A stretch of 64,000 nt of DNA, from assembly GCA_030823955.1 (NCBI GenBank), contig JAVBYO010000030.1, forward strand, positions 1-64,000. Direction: 5' to 3'. Below the pieces are notes generated by a model, which saw nothing but the letters and a program-made list of their open reading frames with translations, was not told the origin of the DNA and did not search any database. Position numbers and translations under genes: made by a program. The stretch comes from Gallionellaceae bacterium (GTDB lineage Bacteria > Pseudomonadota > Gammaproteobacteria > Burkholderiales > Gallionellaceae). Shown in pieces: positions 54,917-64,000 of the stretch. The stretch's first letter is position 1. Each line of letters starts with the position of its first letter.

Positions 54917-57433
54917 GTGAACACCCTATTTTCATCGCTACAAAACAAGTGGGCAGCACAATCAACTCAGACAAAACTTCACCTCCTTATTCAATCAACC
55001 CTACTAATAGTGGGGTTTGGCCTGTACCACGCAGTCACTGAACATTTCTCCAGGTATCTACTCGCCAGCGCGGGCACGCGCGGTGCAGAGATCGCTGACG
55101 GCCTGATCAATTCCCTGAACCTCATGATGCTGAACGGCAGCATCTCCTCGCCGCAGAACCGCCGCCTGCTGATCGACAAGATGTCCGATTCGCACGGGGT
55201 ATCCGACCTGCGGATCATTCGTGCCCAGCAGGTCATCGACCAGTTCGGCAAAGGTTTGCCGGAAGAGGCCCCTGCCGACGAGATCGACCTGCACGTGCTG
55301 CAAAGCGGCAAAAAGATCGTGACCAGGCTCGAAGACGATGACGGTCGTTTTATCGTGCGCGTCTCCGTCCCGTTCATCGCTTCGGATAATTTCCGCGGAA
55401 CCAATTGCCTCGCCTGTCACCATGTACGCAAGAACTCGGTCAACGGTGCGGCGAGCATGGTGATCGACATGTCGGACGAGGCCCGGCAGTTCGCGGCATT
55501 CGAACACAGCCTGCTGGGAACATGGTTACTCATACAACTCGCGCTGGCGCTCACTGTCAGTATGCTTGTGCGTTCGACCCTGAAGCGCCACGTCGAGAAT
55601 CCGATCAAAGAACTGAAGCAAACCATTTCCGAGATCATGCTGGACAAGGACCTGTCGCGCCGTGCCGTCTCGTTCGGGACACACGGTGAATTCGACAGCC
55701 TGGTGACCACATTCAACGGCCTGCTGTCCGATCTGAGCGACACGACAGAACAGCTCAAGCTGCTCGCCAAAGTATTCCATAGCAGCCGCGAAGCCATCAT
55801 CATCACCGACACCAACAATCTCATTGTCGCGGTCAATCCGGCATTCGAAGAGTTGACCGGTTACTCGGCCCTAGAGGTGATCGGCAACAATCCGCGCATG
55901 TTCAAATCGGGCAGACAAGAAGCTTCTTTCTATCAGCGGATGTGGCAGGAGATCAACACCAGCGGCAATTGGCACGGCGAACTGTGGAACCGCAAGAAAT
56001 CCGGCGAGGACTTCCTGGAGTGGTTGTCGATCACCCGCGTGATGAATCCCGACAATACCCAGGCCACACATTATGTCGCGATCTTCATCGACATCACCAT
56101 GCGCCGGGAGATCGAACAACAGGTCTATCACATGGCGCACCACGACGCGCTGACCGGCCTGCCGAACCGGACTTTGTTCCGGGACCGCATCAAACAGGCG
56201 CTGGCCGCCATCCAGCGCAATGACCGCGGGGTCGGACTGATGTACCTCGATCTGGACCGATTCAAACAGATCAACGACTCGCTGGGCCATGCGGTGGGCG
56301 ACGAATTGCTCAAAGAAGCCGCTGCGCGTCTGCTCAAATGTGTGCGTGATACCGATACCGTATGCCGTCAGGGCGGTGACGAGTTCCTCATCCTTCTGCC
56401 TGATGTCGGTCGTCCCGACCGGCTCGCACGGATCGCCGAGTCCATCGTTGATGCGATGAAGAAACACTTCTACATCGGCACGCATGAGCTTTCCATCTCC
56501 GGCAGCCTCGGCATCAGTGTCGCTCCCGATGACGGTATCGACAGCGAGACCCTCATCAAACATGCCGATGCCGCGATGTATCACGCCAAAAAGCTGGGAC
56601 GCAACAACTATCAGTTCTTCAAATCTGATATGAATCAGAACGCCCACGACCGCCTGATCCTGGAATCCCATCTGAAACGGGCTATCCACCATCGTGAGCT
56701 GTTTCTGGCCTATCAACCCCTCATGGATGCACGCAACAACAGGATCGTGGGCATGGAAGCACTGCTCAGATGGAACAGCGAGGAGCACGGTCCCGTGCCG
56801 CCCTCGATCTTCATCCCCATCGCCGAGAGTGCCGGTCTCATCACCGAGATCGGCGCTTGGGTCTTGGAGCAGGCCTGTACACAAAACAAACGCTGGCAAG
56901 ATGCCGGTCTGATCTCGGTACCGGTCGCGGTGAACCTCTCGGCGATCCAGTTCGCGCAAAAAGACATCGTGCGCACCATCCAGCAGGTTCTGATCGAATC
57001 TAGGCTGGAAGCCCAGTGGCTGGATCTGGAGATCACCGAAGGTATCGCCATCGATGACGGCAAAGGCACGCTCGCCAGACTGAATGAGTTGAAAGCCATC
57101 GGTGTCCGTATTTCCATCGACGATTTCGGCACGGGTTATTCGTCGCTCAGATATTTGCAGCAATTCCCGATCGACAAACTGAAGATAGACAGGTCATTCG
57201 TCACTGATATCAAAACCGGCGGCAAAGGCCAGGCGATCATCAAGACCATCATCGGCATGGGGCACTCCCTTGGAATGAAGCTGGTTGCGGAAGGCGTGGA
57301 AGACCGCAACGAACTTGATTTCCTGCTGGAGAACGGTTGTGATGAGATACAGGGATACTATTTCAGCCAACCGCTCTCACCCGCCGAGTTCCAGCATTTC
57401 GCTCTCGCCAAGAAAATTTCGACCACCAAATGA
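54917..57433 (+). CDS. c-haem sensor PAS-GGDEF-EAL protein
   Basis: About 838 residues from GTG 54917 (a TTG four codons earlier is the alternative). Two membrane segments bracket a periplasmic domain with a single CxxCH haem c motif in 'GTNCLACHHV'. HAMP, PAS, GGDEF ('CRQGGDEFLILLPD') and EAL ('GMEALLRWNSEE', 'DDFGTGYSSLRYLQQFPID') domains follow. Both output domains keep core catalytic residues. The periplasmic part resembles the Tll0287-like/DUF3365 c-haem sensor fold. It likely tunes c-di-GMP by extracytoplasmic redox or gas. Next gene: a chemoreceptor with the same sensor. Confidence 0.9.
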   Translation: MNTLFSSLQNKWAAQSTQTKLHLLIQSTLLIVGFGLYHAVTEHFSRYLLASAGTRGAEIADGLINSLNLMMLNGSISSPQNRRLLIDKMSDSHGVSDLRIIRAQQVIDQFGKGLPEEAPADEIDLHVLQSGKKIVTRLEDDDGRFIVRVSVPFIASDNFRGTNCLACHHVRKNSVNGAASMVIDMSDEARQFAAFEHSLLGTWLLIQLALALTVSMLVRSTLKRHVENPIKELKQTISEIMLDKDLSRRAVSFGTHGEFDSLVTTFNGLLSDLSDTTEQLKLLAKVFHSSREAIIITDTNNLIVAVNPAFEELTGYSALEVIGNNPRMFKSGRQEASFYQRMWQEINTSGNWHGELWNRKKSGEDFLEWLSITRVMNPDNTQATHYVAIFIDITMRREIEQQVYHMAHHDALTGLPNRTLFRDRIKQALAAIQRNDRGVGLMYLDLDRFKQINDSLGHAVGDELLKEAAARLLKCVRDTDTVCRQGGDEFLILLPDVGRPDRLARIAESIVDAMKKHFYIGTHELSISGSLGISVAPDDGIDSETLIKHADAAMYHAKKLGRNNYQFFKSDMNQNAHDRLILESHLKRAIHHRELFLAYQPLMDARNNRIVGMEALLRWNSEEHGPVPPSIFIPIAESAGLITEIGAWVLEQACTQNKRWQDAGLISVPVAVNLSAIQFAQKDIVRTIQQVLIESRLEAQWLDLEITEGIAIDDGKGTLARLNELKAIGVRISIDDFGTGYSSLRYLQQFPIDKLKIDRSFVTDIKTGGKGQAIIKTIIGMGHSLGMKLVAEGVEDRNELDFLLENGCDEIQGYYFSQPLSPAEFQHFALAKKISTTK

Positions 57434-57482
57434 ATCAGCCCTCTTTACCCGTTTACCTGTAATCCAATGAAAGTGCATCGCC

Positions 57483-59531
57483 ATGAAAAAAAACCTGCCC
57501 GTCTTCGACACTGAGATCAATTACCCCGATGACAGTGTCTTCGTCACCAAGACCGACACCAAAGGGATCATCACCTACGCGAACGATTCTTTCGTCGAGA
57601 TCAGCGGGTTCTCACGGGAAGAATTGATCGGGATCAACCACAACGTCGTGCGCCATCCCGATATGCCGGAATGGGCCTTTGCCGACCTGTGGAAAACGGT
57701 CAATGGCGGCCACCCCTGGCGCGGTATCGTCAAGAATCGCGCCAAGAGCGGACAATATTACTGGGTACGGGCGACGGTTTCCCCGATCGTGAACCACGGC
57801 AAAGTGGTCGGCTACATCTCGCTCAGGAAGAAACCGACAAAAGAGGAAGTCGCCGCAGCGACGCGCGCCTACAAATCGAATGTCCCCCCGCAACAGTCTC
57901 GCACTCTGACGACCTGGTTCCGCGATCTGCCGCTACAGAGCAAGATGCAACTGCTCATCCAGCCCGTGTTCTTCCTGATGCTGGGCGGTGCCATCATCGG
58001 CATCTCCAACCATACCCAGTCGAGTATGGTCTATTCGGCCCAATCACGCGCCGAAGGCATCGCCAATGAAGTCATCGACAGCGCGAACATGCTCATGGTC
58101 ACGGGTAGGATCAGTGAACCGGACACCCGCAAACTATTGCTGAAAAAGATATCCTCTTCCGGCAACATCGTCGGACTGCGACTGTTCAGATCCGAGCAGG
58201 TGGTGCAGCAGTTCGGTGCCGGGCTGCCCGAGGAGGCGGCGATGGGCGACATCGAGCGCAACGTACTGACCAGCGGCAAACCGCATTATCAAACTGAGCA
58301 GCGGGATGGCCGCACGATATTCCGTGCCATCACCCCCTATACCGCAAGCCGGGATTTTCATGGCACCGACTGCCTGTCTTGCCACAATGTCGCGCAAGGA
58401 AGTGTGCTGGGCGCCTCCGACATCGAGATCGATCTGAGCAAGGACGTCAGCAGAGTACATTCTGTCATCACGGCACTCATCATCGGGCAAGTCGCCTTCC
58501 AGCTGTTCCTGTTCTTTTTCATCGGCTGGGTGATCTCGAGGTTCATCGTCAAACCGGTGGAAGACATCAAGAGCCATCTGAGCGACGTGGTGAACTGCGA
58601 TATGAACCGGCAGGTAGAGATCAGCGGACGGGACGAGATGGGGGAGATCCTCTGCTCGGTACAGTCCAGCAAAGTGTTATTGGGCGCGATCTGCGACCAG
58701 ATCAAGTCCGTGGCAACCCAATTGGAATCCCGTGCCACCCTTCTGTCGGAGACCATCAACGGGGTAGAGACCAGCTCCCGCCTACAGTCGGAAGCGGCCA
58801 GCAGCATGGCTGCGGCAGTGGAGGAGCTGACCGTGAGTATCAACCAGGTCGCGGAAAACGCCAGCGATGTCCATCATGTATCGGTCAGCTCCAAGAGTGC
58901 CGCCAATGACGGCGGAAAGATCGTGCAACAGGTCGCTGCCGACATGTCCGATATCCATGTGGTGGTGACCAATACCTCGACTGCGGTGCAACAACTCGGC
59001 GCCCGCTCCACCGAGATCCAAAGCATCGTGAACACCATTCAGGAACTGGCGGACCAGACCAATCTGCTGGCATTGAATGCCGCGATCGAGGCGGCGCGGG
59101 CCGGCGAGAACGGACGGGGCTTCGCCGTCGTCGCCGACGAGGTGAGAAAACTGGCCGAAAAGACCACCCGTTCCACCCATGAGATCTCGGCCATGACCCT
59201 TGCGATCAGTGAAAGCACCCGCTCTGCCGTGGTCGAGATGAACATCACCGTGGAAAAAGTAAAAAGCGGCACCGATCTGGCCAAACAAGCGGGCGATGCC
59301 ATCATCGAGATCGATCTCGGAGCACATCGCGTGCAGAACGGTATCCAGGACATCACATCCTCGATCAGCGAACAAAGCGCCGTCGCACAGGACATCGCCG
59401 CCAACGTTGAACGGGTGGCCCGCATGTCGGAGAACAACAGCGGAGCGATGTCCGAAGTGTCCAACACCGTCGACAATCTAAGGAAATACTCCCACGAACT
59501 GGCGCTATCGGTTGCTCATTTCCACATTTAA
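57483..59531 (+). CDS. Aer-like PAS chemoreceptor with periplasmic c-haem domain
   Basis: A 682-residue methyl-accepting protein. An N-terminal Aer-type PAS ('[13 protein letters not shown]', '[13 protein letters not shown]') is cytosolic, as in flavin redox sensors. Membrane segments near 157-175 and 328-350 bracket a periplasmic domain with CxxCH in '[10 protein letters not shown]' (297-301), closely similar to that of the preceding protein. HAMP and the signalling hairpin '[20 protein letters not shown]' follow. It could combine inner flavin and outer haem redox inputs for energy taxis. CheY/CheZ are elsewhere in the window. Confidence 0.92.
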   Translation: MKKNLPVFDTEINYPDDSVFVTKTDTKGIITYANDSFVEISGFSREELIGINHNVVRHPDMPEWAFADLWKTVNGGHPWRGIVKNRAKSGQYYWVRATVSPIVNHGKVVGYISLRKKPTKEEVAAATRAYKSNVPPQQSRTLTTWFRDLPLQSKMQLLIQPVFFLMLGGAIIGISNHTQSSMVYSAQSRAEGIANEVIDSANMLMVTGRISEPDTRKLLLKKISSSGNIVGLRLFRSEQVVQQFGAGLPEEAAMGDIERNVLTSGKPHYQTEQRDGRTIFRAITPYTASRDFHGTDCLSCHNVAQGSVLGASDIEIDLSKDVSRVHSVITALIIGQVAFQLFLFFFIGWVISRFIVKPVEDIKSHLSDVVNCDMNRQVEISGRDEMGEILCSVQSSKVLLGAICDQIKSVATQLESRATLLSETINGVETSSRLQSEAASSMAAAVEELTVSINQVAENASDVHHVSVSSKSAANDGGKIVQQVAADMSDIHVVVTNTSTAVQQLGARSTEIQSIVNTIQELADQTNLLALNAAIEAARAGENGRGFAVVADEVRKLAEKTTRSTHEISAMTLAISESTRSAVVEMNITVEKVKSGTDLAKQAGDAIIEIDLGAHRVQNGIQDITSSISEQSAVAQDIAANVERVARMSENNSGAMSEVSNTVDNLRKYSHELALSVAHFHI

Positions 59532-59542
59532 TCGCCATGCCG

Positions 59543-59560
59543 CTCCGGAGCAGTCCGGAG
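59543..59560 (+). terminator. Short hairpin after the chemoreceptor gene
   Basis: A 7-bp stem CTCCGGA/TCCGGAG with a 4-base loop lies 12 bases after the stop and is followed by a weak T-rich tract. It may end the sensor-gene transcript. Confidence 0.45.
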
Positions 59561-59880
59561 TGGTGTTTCGCTTTCAGGCGTTGCGCGCAGATTCATTGAT
59601 TGCTGATATCCAATGAATTAAACAGTAATTCTCGCAAAACACTCTCAGCATCAACAAACCGTTTCTCTGTCGCAGCCGTCTTTCAGCGCCATCTCCCCTT
59701 ACCGCCAGTACCCTCTTTTAGGCCGTTCATCTGGAAAGGCATACCTCCCGTATCCGCCCCTCCTTTATGCCTGAATGGATTTGAGCCCATCGCTTGCCAT
59801 GCGTAGATTTGCCCACACTTCGCGCTGGAATGGCGGGGGACGCAAGTATCGGAGTTACAGGCAACATAATGGGAGCAGTC
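59561..59880. other. Leader region of the multihaem cytochrome gene
   Basis: About 320 bases without a credible gene. Near its right end is GGGACGCAAG, matching part of a c-di-GMP-I riboswitch, but the other required blocks were not found (see rejected items). GGGAG precedes the cytochrome ATG. No sure promoter. Confidence 0.4.
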
Positions 59881-61713
59881 ATGATGATCGTTTTTTGTAA
59901 TATCTTGTCAACGTTACGCAATGCGGCCTGTGCCGTACTGATATGCTCACTGGCAACATCTCTCCCCGCCCTATCAGCGCAAGCCTCTGCATCCGTGCTG
60001 CCAATACAAATGAAACATAGCATCACCAAGTTCAACCACCTGAGCACAGGTTTTCCGTTGAGCGGCGCGCACGCTTCTGTCAATTGCGAGTCATGCCACA
60101 TCGGCGGTTTCTTCAAAGGCACCCAGTCGACTTGTGCCGGGTGTCACACAACAGGCAGCCGCGTCAAAGCCACGCCGAAATCTCCGCGCCATATCCAGAC
60201 CAATAAAGCCTGTGATGAGTGCCATTCCAGCACTACCAGCTTCCAAGTGGCGCTGTTCAAACACACCGGAATCAGCCGTGGCTGTGCCTCATGCCATAAC
60301 GGCACCATCGCCATCGGAAAACCGGCCAAGCATATGCAAACCAGCTCTCCGTGCGAGGCCTGCCATGCGGGCACAGCCACATTTCTGAGCGCGACATTTT
60401 TTCACACTGGGATTTCCAGTGGCTGCGCTTCCTGCCATAACGGCATATCTGCAACCGGAAAACCCGCCGGTCACATTCAGACCAGTGCTGCGTGCGAGAG
60501 TTGTCACACCAACACCTCCACGTTTCTGGTGGCGAACTTCAAACACAGCGGCATTACCAGCGGTTGCGCTTCCTGCCACAACGGTGTCAAAGCATTGGGA
60601 AAGTCCGCCAGCCACGTCACAACAAGCGCCGCATGCGAGACATGCCACAAGAGTACTTCCAGTTTTCTGGGAAGTGCCTTCGATCACACGGGCATCAGCA
60701 GCGGATGTGCCTCTTGCCATAACGGCAGTAAAGCATTGGGCAAGTCGCCGTCCCATATCGCGACATCCGCAGCATGCGAAAGCTGCCACACCGGCACAAT
60801 CCGCTTTGCCGGTGCAAAATTCAATCATGCGGGAATCACAAATAGATGCAGTGCTTGCCATAACGGCACGACGGCAAAAGGCAAATCTGCCGCCCACATC
60901 ACGACTGCGGCAGCATGTGAGACATGCCACAAGAGTACTTCCAGCTTCCTGGGAACCGCCTTCGATCACACTGGCATCAGCAGCGGATGTATCTCCTGCC
61001 ACAACGGCACCAAAGCAAAAGGAAAACCCACCGCGCATGTTTTGACCTCTGCCGCCTGCGAGACTTGCCACAAGAGCACCACCAGCTTCTTCGGTGCGAC
61101 GTTCAATCACAATGGCATCAACAACGGTTGTAGCTCATGCCATAACGGCGTGACCGCCTCCGGCAAACCGAGCGGGCATGTTACAACCTCCGCATCCTGC
61201 GAGACTTGCCACAGAGGAACGAGCAGTTTTCTGGGCGCCACTTTCAACCACACCAATATCATCAGCGGCTGCGCTTCGTGCCATAACGGCATCACTGCGC
61301 TAGGCAAATCAGCCAGCCATATATCCACTACAGCCGCCTGTGAAACTTGCCACAAGAACACCATCAGCTTTCTCGGTGCCAAGGTCGATCACACCGGCCT
61401 CGTCACGGGCTGCGGAGGATGCCACAACGGCACCAAGGCAACGGGCAAGCCGCTCAATCACATCCCGACCACCATCGTCGGTTCACAGGACTGCAACAGC
61501 TGCCATACCGGCACTGCGTCATGGGCAAATGAAAAGATGAACCATAACGGGGCGTTAAGCGGCTGTGTGGCATGCCACCTTAGCGGCACTAACTACCTGG
61601 GAAACATGGAAAAGAAAAGCCACGAAGGCGCATCGGCAGCAAAAGATTGCTCGTCCTCGTCGTGCCATAAACCATTGGGCAGAAAAGGCACGGCTTATAG
61701 TGCCTGGGATTGA
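59881..61713 (+). CDS. Exported multihaem c-type cytochrome with tandem 47-residue repeats
   Basis: About 610 residues from the ATG at 59881, which has GGGAG upstream and opens on a signal peptide ending 'LSAQAS'. I count 22 CxxCH motifs plus one CX4CH ('CSSSSCH') near the C-terminus. Most of the protein is a tandem array of roughly 47-residue units, each with 'GCASCHNG' and 'ACETCHKSTSSF'-like haem pairs and 'DHTGISS' linkers. No membrane anchor or porin partner is seen. It is probably periplasmic or surface electron transfer, perhaps with an extracellular donor; the partner is not in the window. Confidence 0.92.
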   Translation: MMIVFCNILSTLRNAACAVLICSLATSLPALSAQASASVLPIQMKHSITKFNHLSTGFPLSGAHASVNCESCHIGGFFKGTQSTCAGCHTTGSRVKATPKSPRHIQTNKACDECHSSTTSFQVALFKHTGISRGCASCHNGTIAIGKPAKHMQTSSPCEACHAGTATFLSATFFHTGISSGCASCHNGISATGKPAGHIQTSAACESCHTNTSTFLVANFKHSGITSGCASCHNGVKALGKSASHVTTSAACETCHKSTSSFLGSAFDHTGISSGCASCHNGSKALGKSPSHIATSAACESCHTGTIRFAGAKFNHAGITNRCSACHNGTTAKGKSAAHITTAAACETCHKSTSSFLGTAFDHTGISSGCISCHNGTKAKGKPTAHVLTSAACETCHKSTTSFFGATFNHNGINNGCSSCHNGVTASGKPSGHVTTSASCETCHRGTSSFLGATFNHTNIISGCASCHNGITALGKSASHISTTAACETCHKNTISFLGAKVDHTGLVTGCGGCHNGTKATGKPLNHIPTTIVGSQDCNSCHTGTASWANEKMNHNGALSGCVACHLSGTNYLGNMEKKSHEGASAAKDCSSSSCHKPLGRKGTAYSAWD

Positions 61714-61792
61714 TACAGATAACCGACACTTCTACGCACCGCTATCACCGCTGCGGCAAAAAGACAAAAAAGTGACGGACAGAATCAGAAAT

Positions 61793-62605
61793 TCAAGCAG
61801 ACGCAGAATGGTTTTGTTGGATTTGGCGGGCAAACAGGAAACTGACCGCGATCACTGCGATGATGGACATGCCGATAAATAGTTCGCGGCCTTCCTGCCA
61901 CGCGGCTGCATCGGGAAAGAAGTGACGTGACAATCCCAGCGCCGCCACGAACAGACTGAGCAAAGCCACGGTGATACCCATGATGCGTGATGCCAGCCGT
62001 GCGGTGGCATCGGCACGGCGCAGCAGATGGGATATCCATAAACCGTTGGCGGCATCGGTCAGCATCATGCCGAACATGAAACAGCCTGCCAGCAGCAGGG
62101 CATGGGCCGCCCCGCCATATTGCGTAGCCGTGGTGGAGAACAATGCCGCCTGCGACAACGTATCAAAAGAGAAGGCGAACAAAGCCCCCACCAGCGCGAT
62201 CAAGAGCGGATGCCCCGTATGTTTCAGCTTACCCAGCCAGCGCCCCTTGATGCCGACCATCTGCACCATCTCGTGCGCGGGGGTCGTGAACACCGCATAC
62301 AGGTTGAGTGTGCCAAGCAACAGCAGGAAGAAAGCCGACACCCAGACTCCGACGCCATCCATCCAAGCAGGTACAGTGCCCTGTTCGAACAGCAAGCTGG
62401 TCGCCACCGCAACGACACATACCACCACGCCATGGCCCAGCGAGAACAGAAGACCACACAGGCGCGCCAATCGCGCGCGCCCCGCAGCAGCATTAAAACG
62501 CGTCAATCCGTCTATGGTTGCCAGATGATCGGCATCCATACCATGCTTCATGCCCAATACCAGTGCCAGCATGAGTAAAGGGTAGATGTTATGAATAGCG
62601 TCCAT
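61793..62605 (-). CDS. Nickel/cobalt permease (NiCoT family)
   Basis: A 270-residue protein with about eight membrane segments. The NiCoT signature H-x4-DH is seen in 'GMKHGMDADHLATID' in the second segment, and 'FSFDTLSQ' stands in place of the second family motif. It should bring Ni(II) into the cell for hydrogenase. It follows hypE by 42 bases on the same strand, matching a nickel-supply role. Confidence 0.9.
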   Translation of the reverse strand: MDAIHNIYPLLMLALVLGMKHGMDADHLATIDGLTRFNAAAGRARLARLCGLLFSLGHGVVVCVVAVATSLLFEQGTVPAWMDGVGVWVSAFFLLLLGTLNLYAVFTTPAHEMVQMVGIKGRWLGKLKHTGHPLLIALVGALFAFSFDTLSQAALFSTTATQYGGAAHALLLAGCFMFGMMLTDAANGLWISHLLRRADATARLASRIMGITVALLSLFVAALGLSRHFFPDAAAWQEGRELFIGMSIIAVIAVSFLFARQIQQNHSASA

Positions 62606-62647
62606 GACACCTCCGCAAGATGAATTTTGATATTTTCATGATTCTGG

Positions 62648-63697
62648 TCAGCATATCCTCGGCAATTGTTCGCCCGCCAGCCAATCGACCACGCGACGTC
62701 CACCCAATTTCGTCGTCATCTGCACAAAGCCGTGTGCGTCCTCCAGTACCTCGCCGATGATCGAAGCTTCCTTGCCCAAGGGATGGGCGCGCATCACTTG
62801 CAGCAGGCACTGCGCATCTTCCGGCGCGCAAATCGCGATCAGCTTGCCTTCGTTCGCCACATACAGCGGATCGAGGCCGAGGAACTCGCAGGCGGCTTCG
62901 ACCGGCTGGTTCACCGCGATGGCGGACTCCTGCAGCATCATGCCCACTCCGGATTGTTTGGCGATCTCGTTCAGAGTCGTCGCCAGCCCGCCGCGCGTCG
63001 GATCACGCAGCACCCGCAGCCTAGCGCCGCTATCCAGCATGGCAGCGATGAGTCCGTGCAGTGCAGCGGTGTCCGACACGATGGGAGCGGAGAAAGACAG
63101 CCCCTCACGTTGCGACAGAATAGCCATGCCGTGATCGCCGATGCTGCCTGACAGCAGTATCTTGTCACCCGGTTGCGCAAGATCGCCAGAGAGATCGATC
63201 CCCTCGCGCATCACACCAACTCCCGTCGTGGTGATAAACACGCCATCGCCCTTGCCCTGCTCCACCACCTTGGTATCGCCGGTGACAACCGGCACACCCG
63301 CTTCGCGCGAAGCCTGCGCCATCGACTCGACGATGCGCTTGAGATCGGCCAACGGAAAACCCTCTTCGAGAATAAAGCCTGCCGACAAGTACAGCGGTTT
63401 CGCGCCCATCACTGCCACATCATTGATCGTGCCGTGTACCGACAGACAACCGATGTCGCCGCCCGCAAAGAACAAAGGCGACACCACATGACTGTCGGTC
63501 GCCATCACCAGCCGCCCGTTCGTCACCGGCAGTGTGGCACCGTCGTTGCCCTGTGCCAGATATTCATTGTCGAACGCAGCCGCAAACAATTCGCTGATGA
63601 GCTGTGCCATCGCACGCCCGCCGGAACCGTGCGACATGTCGACGCGACCGTTCTTGATGTCGAGCGGGCGGGTGTAGTTGGGTTTGATTGTGCTCAT
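62648..63697 (-). CDS. hypE: Hydrogenase maturation factor HypE
   Basis: A 349-residue AIR-synthase-like enzyme. 'HGSGGRAMAQLI' opens the fold, 'LVMATDSHVVSPLFFAGGDIG' binds ATP, and the C-terminal 'PRIC' keeps the terminal Cys that is carbamoylated by HypF and dehydrated to a cyanide precursor. It supplies CN ligands for the Ni-Fe site. Other hyp genes are not in the window. The small spacing to the NiCoT gene suggests cotranscription. Confidence 0.97.
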   Translation of the reverse strand: MSTIKPNYTRPLDIKNGRVDMSHGSGGRAMAQLISELFAAAFDNEYLAQGNDGATLPVTNGRLVMATDSHVVSPLFFAGGDIGCLSVHGTINDVAVMGAKPLYLSAGFILEEGFPLADLKRIVESMAQASREAGVPVVTGDTKVVEQGKGDGVFITTTGVGVMREGIDLSGDLAQPGDKILLSGSIGDHGMAILSQREGLSFSAPIVSDTAALHGLIAAMLDSGARLRVLRDPTRGGLATTLNEIAKQSGVGMMLQESAIAVNQPVEAACEFLGLDPLYVANEGKLIAICAPEDAQCLLQVMRAHPLGKEASIIGEVLEDAHGFVQMTTKLGGRRVVDWLAGEQLPRIC

Positions 63698-63727
63698 TGC
63701 ATTATTTCCTATAACTCCGCGTTAACT

Positions 63728-63841
63728 CCCTTCTCCCGCAAGCGGGAGAAGGGTTGGGGATGAGGGTCGGTGCATACCTCCCAAATTGGTTTCAACTTAC
63801 CATCCCTCACCCCAACCCCTCTCCCGCCTGCGGGCGAGGGG
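63728..63841. repeat. GC-rich fold-back repeat (CCCTCACCCC type)
   Basis: An arm CCCTTCTCCCGCAAGCGGGA... (63728-63766) faces CCCTCACCCCAACCCCTCTC... (63804-63841). It is a dispersed extragenic palindrome type, each arm also containing its own small hairpin. The right arm encodes the C-terminal tail of the next gene. Confidence 0.8.
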
Positions 63842-64000
63842 CTTTTTCATTCGCATCATTTTCAACAACAGCCCGATAAATCACTTCCATCACAGCCTCC
63901 GCCTCTGCCAGCATCTGGTTATTCCAGAATCGCAGCACCTGAATTCCTTGCCCGCGCAGCCAATCATCCCGCCGCTGATCGTAAGCAACCGTCTCGCCAT
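63807..64000 (-). CDS. DUF559 domain protein, C-terminal fragment
   Basis: About 64 residues are in the window; the N-terminus lies beyond the edge. 'VAYDQRRDDWLRGQGIQVLR' followed by FWNNQML is the conserved C-terminal part of DUF559, a Vsr/restriction-endonuclease-like fold. The last residues 'KAPRPQAGEGLG' are read from the palindromic repeat and are not part of the domain. Function unknown; often near mobile or repeat-rich DNA. Confidence 0.8.
   Translation of the reverse strand, partial: GETVAYDQRRDDWLRGQGIQVLRFWNNQMLAEAEAVMEVIYRAVVENDANEKAPRPQAGEGLG

Noticed and set aside
59780-59880. Possible c-di-GMP-I (GEMM) riboswitch before the cytochrome gene
   Set aside because: GGGACGCAAG matches one conserved block, but the preceding GGCAAACC-type block and tetraloop/receptor parts were not found. 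A covariance search would be needed.
59990-61680. Regular 141-bp repeats suggesting a CRISPR array
   Set aside because: They are coding repeats of the multihaem cytochrome with conserved CxxCH codons, not short identical repeats with unique spacers.

Overview
The window looks like a chromosomal segment of a chemolithotrophic betaproteobacterium, most likely of the Gallionellaceae/Nitrosomonadales type. This is inferred from the gene mix: assimilatory APS reductase plus a single-polypeptide sulfite reductase, an Isp-type (group 1e) [NiFe] hydrogenase, a 23-site multihaem cytochrome, Tex, and CysB next to the cys genes. No rRNA, tRNA, phage or CRISPR locus was seen.

Layout. 1-5.0 kb: end of a hopanoid/squalene gene (hpnE), lolCD, a dispersed palindromic repeat, and tex. 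5.0-10.2 kb: a minus-strand three-gene unit encoding an adenylate cyclase-PilZ protein, a secreted SUMF1-fold protein, and an 870-residue protein joining a metallo-beta-lactamase fold, two cyclic-nucleotide-binding domains and a C-terminal haemerythrin. 10.3-19.2 kb: sugar and glycogen metabolism (glk-zwf-gnd, divergent pgl, malQ, a GH57 amylase and glgC). 19.3-26.5 kb: rhlE with a promoter, long leader and terminator; amt with a sigma-54 promoter; a Nudix enzyme; a small cNMP-binding protein; a 50-codon ORF; an alpha/beta hydrolase; and a CobD-like membrane protein. 26.6-33.4 kb: the cys regulon (a 75-residue protein, cysI, DUF934, cysH, cysD, cysN; divergent cysB). The cysH 3' end is remodelled by a perfect hairpin and followed by a relic of a second C-terminus.

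33.4-42.1 kb: nitroreductase, cheY-cheZ, then a minus-strand hydrogenase cluster dmeF-hynD-hynS-isp1-(two 37-codon ORFs)-isp2-hynL. The two small ORFs are copies of a 110-bp tandem unit, and every junction is an ATGA overlap. 42.2-49.2 kb: CBS-PAS-GGDEF protein, radA, HD-GYP protein and an FAD oxidoreductase. 49.5-50.8 kb: two AT-richer genes of unknown function carrying integron attC sites, with no integrase in view. 51.0-54.6 kb: a P-type cation ATPase, a YfaZ-like outer-membrane protein and a small secreted ORF. 54.9-61.7 kb: a GGDEF-EAL protein and an Aer-like chemoreceptor that share a periplasmic c-haem sensor domain, followed by the multihaem cytochrome. 61.8-64 kb: a nickel/cobalt permease, hypE and the end of a DUF559 gene.

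Together the genes suggest a motile, redox-sensing, hydrogen-oxidising bacterium. It stores glycogen, assimilates sulfate and makes heavy use of second messengers (cAMP and c-di-GMP). Functions come from reading motifs; no database search was run.
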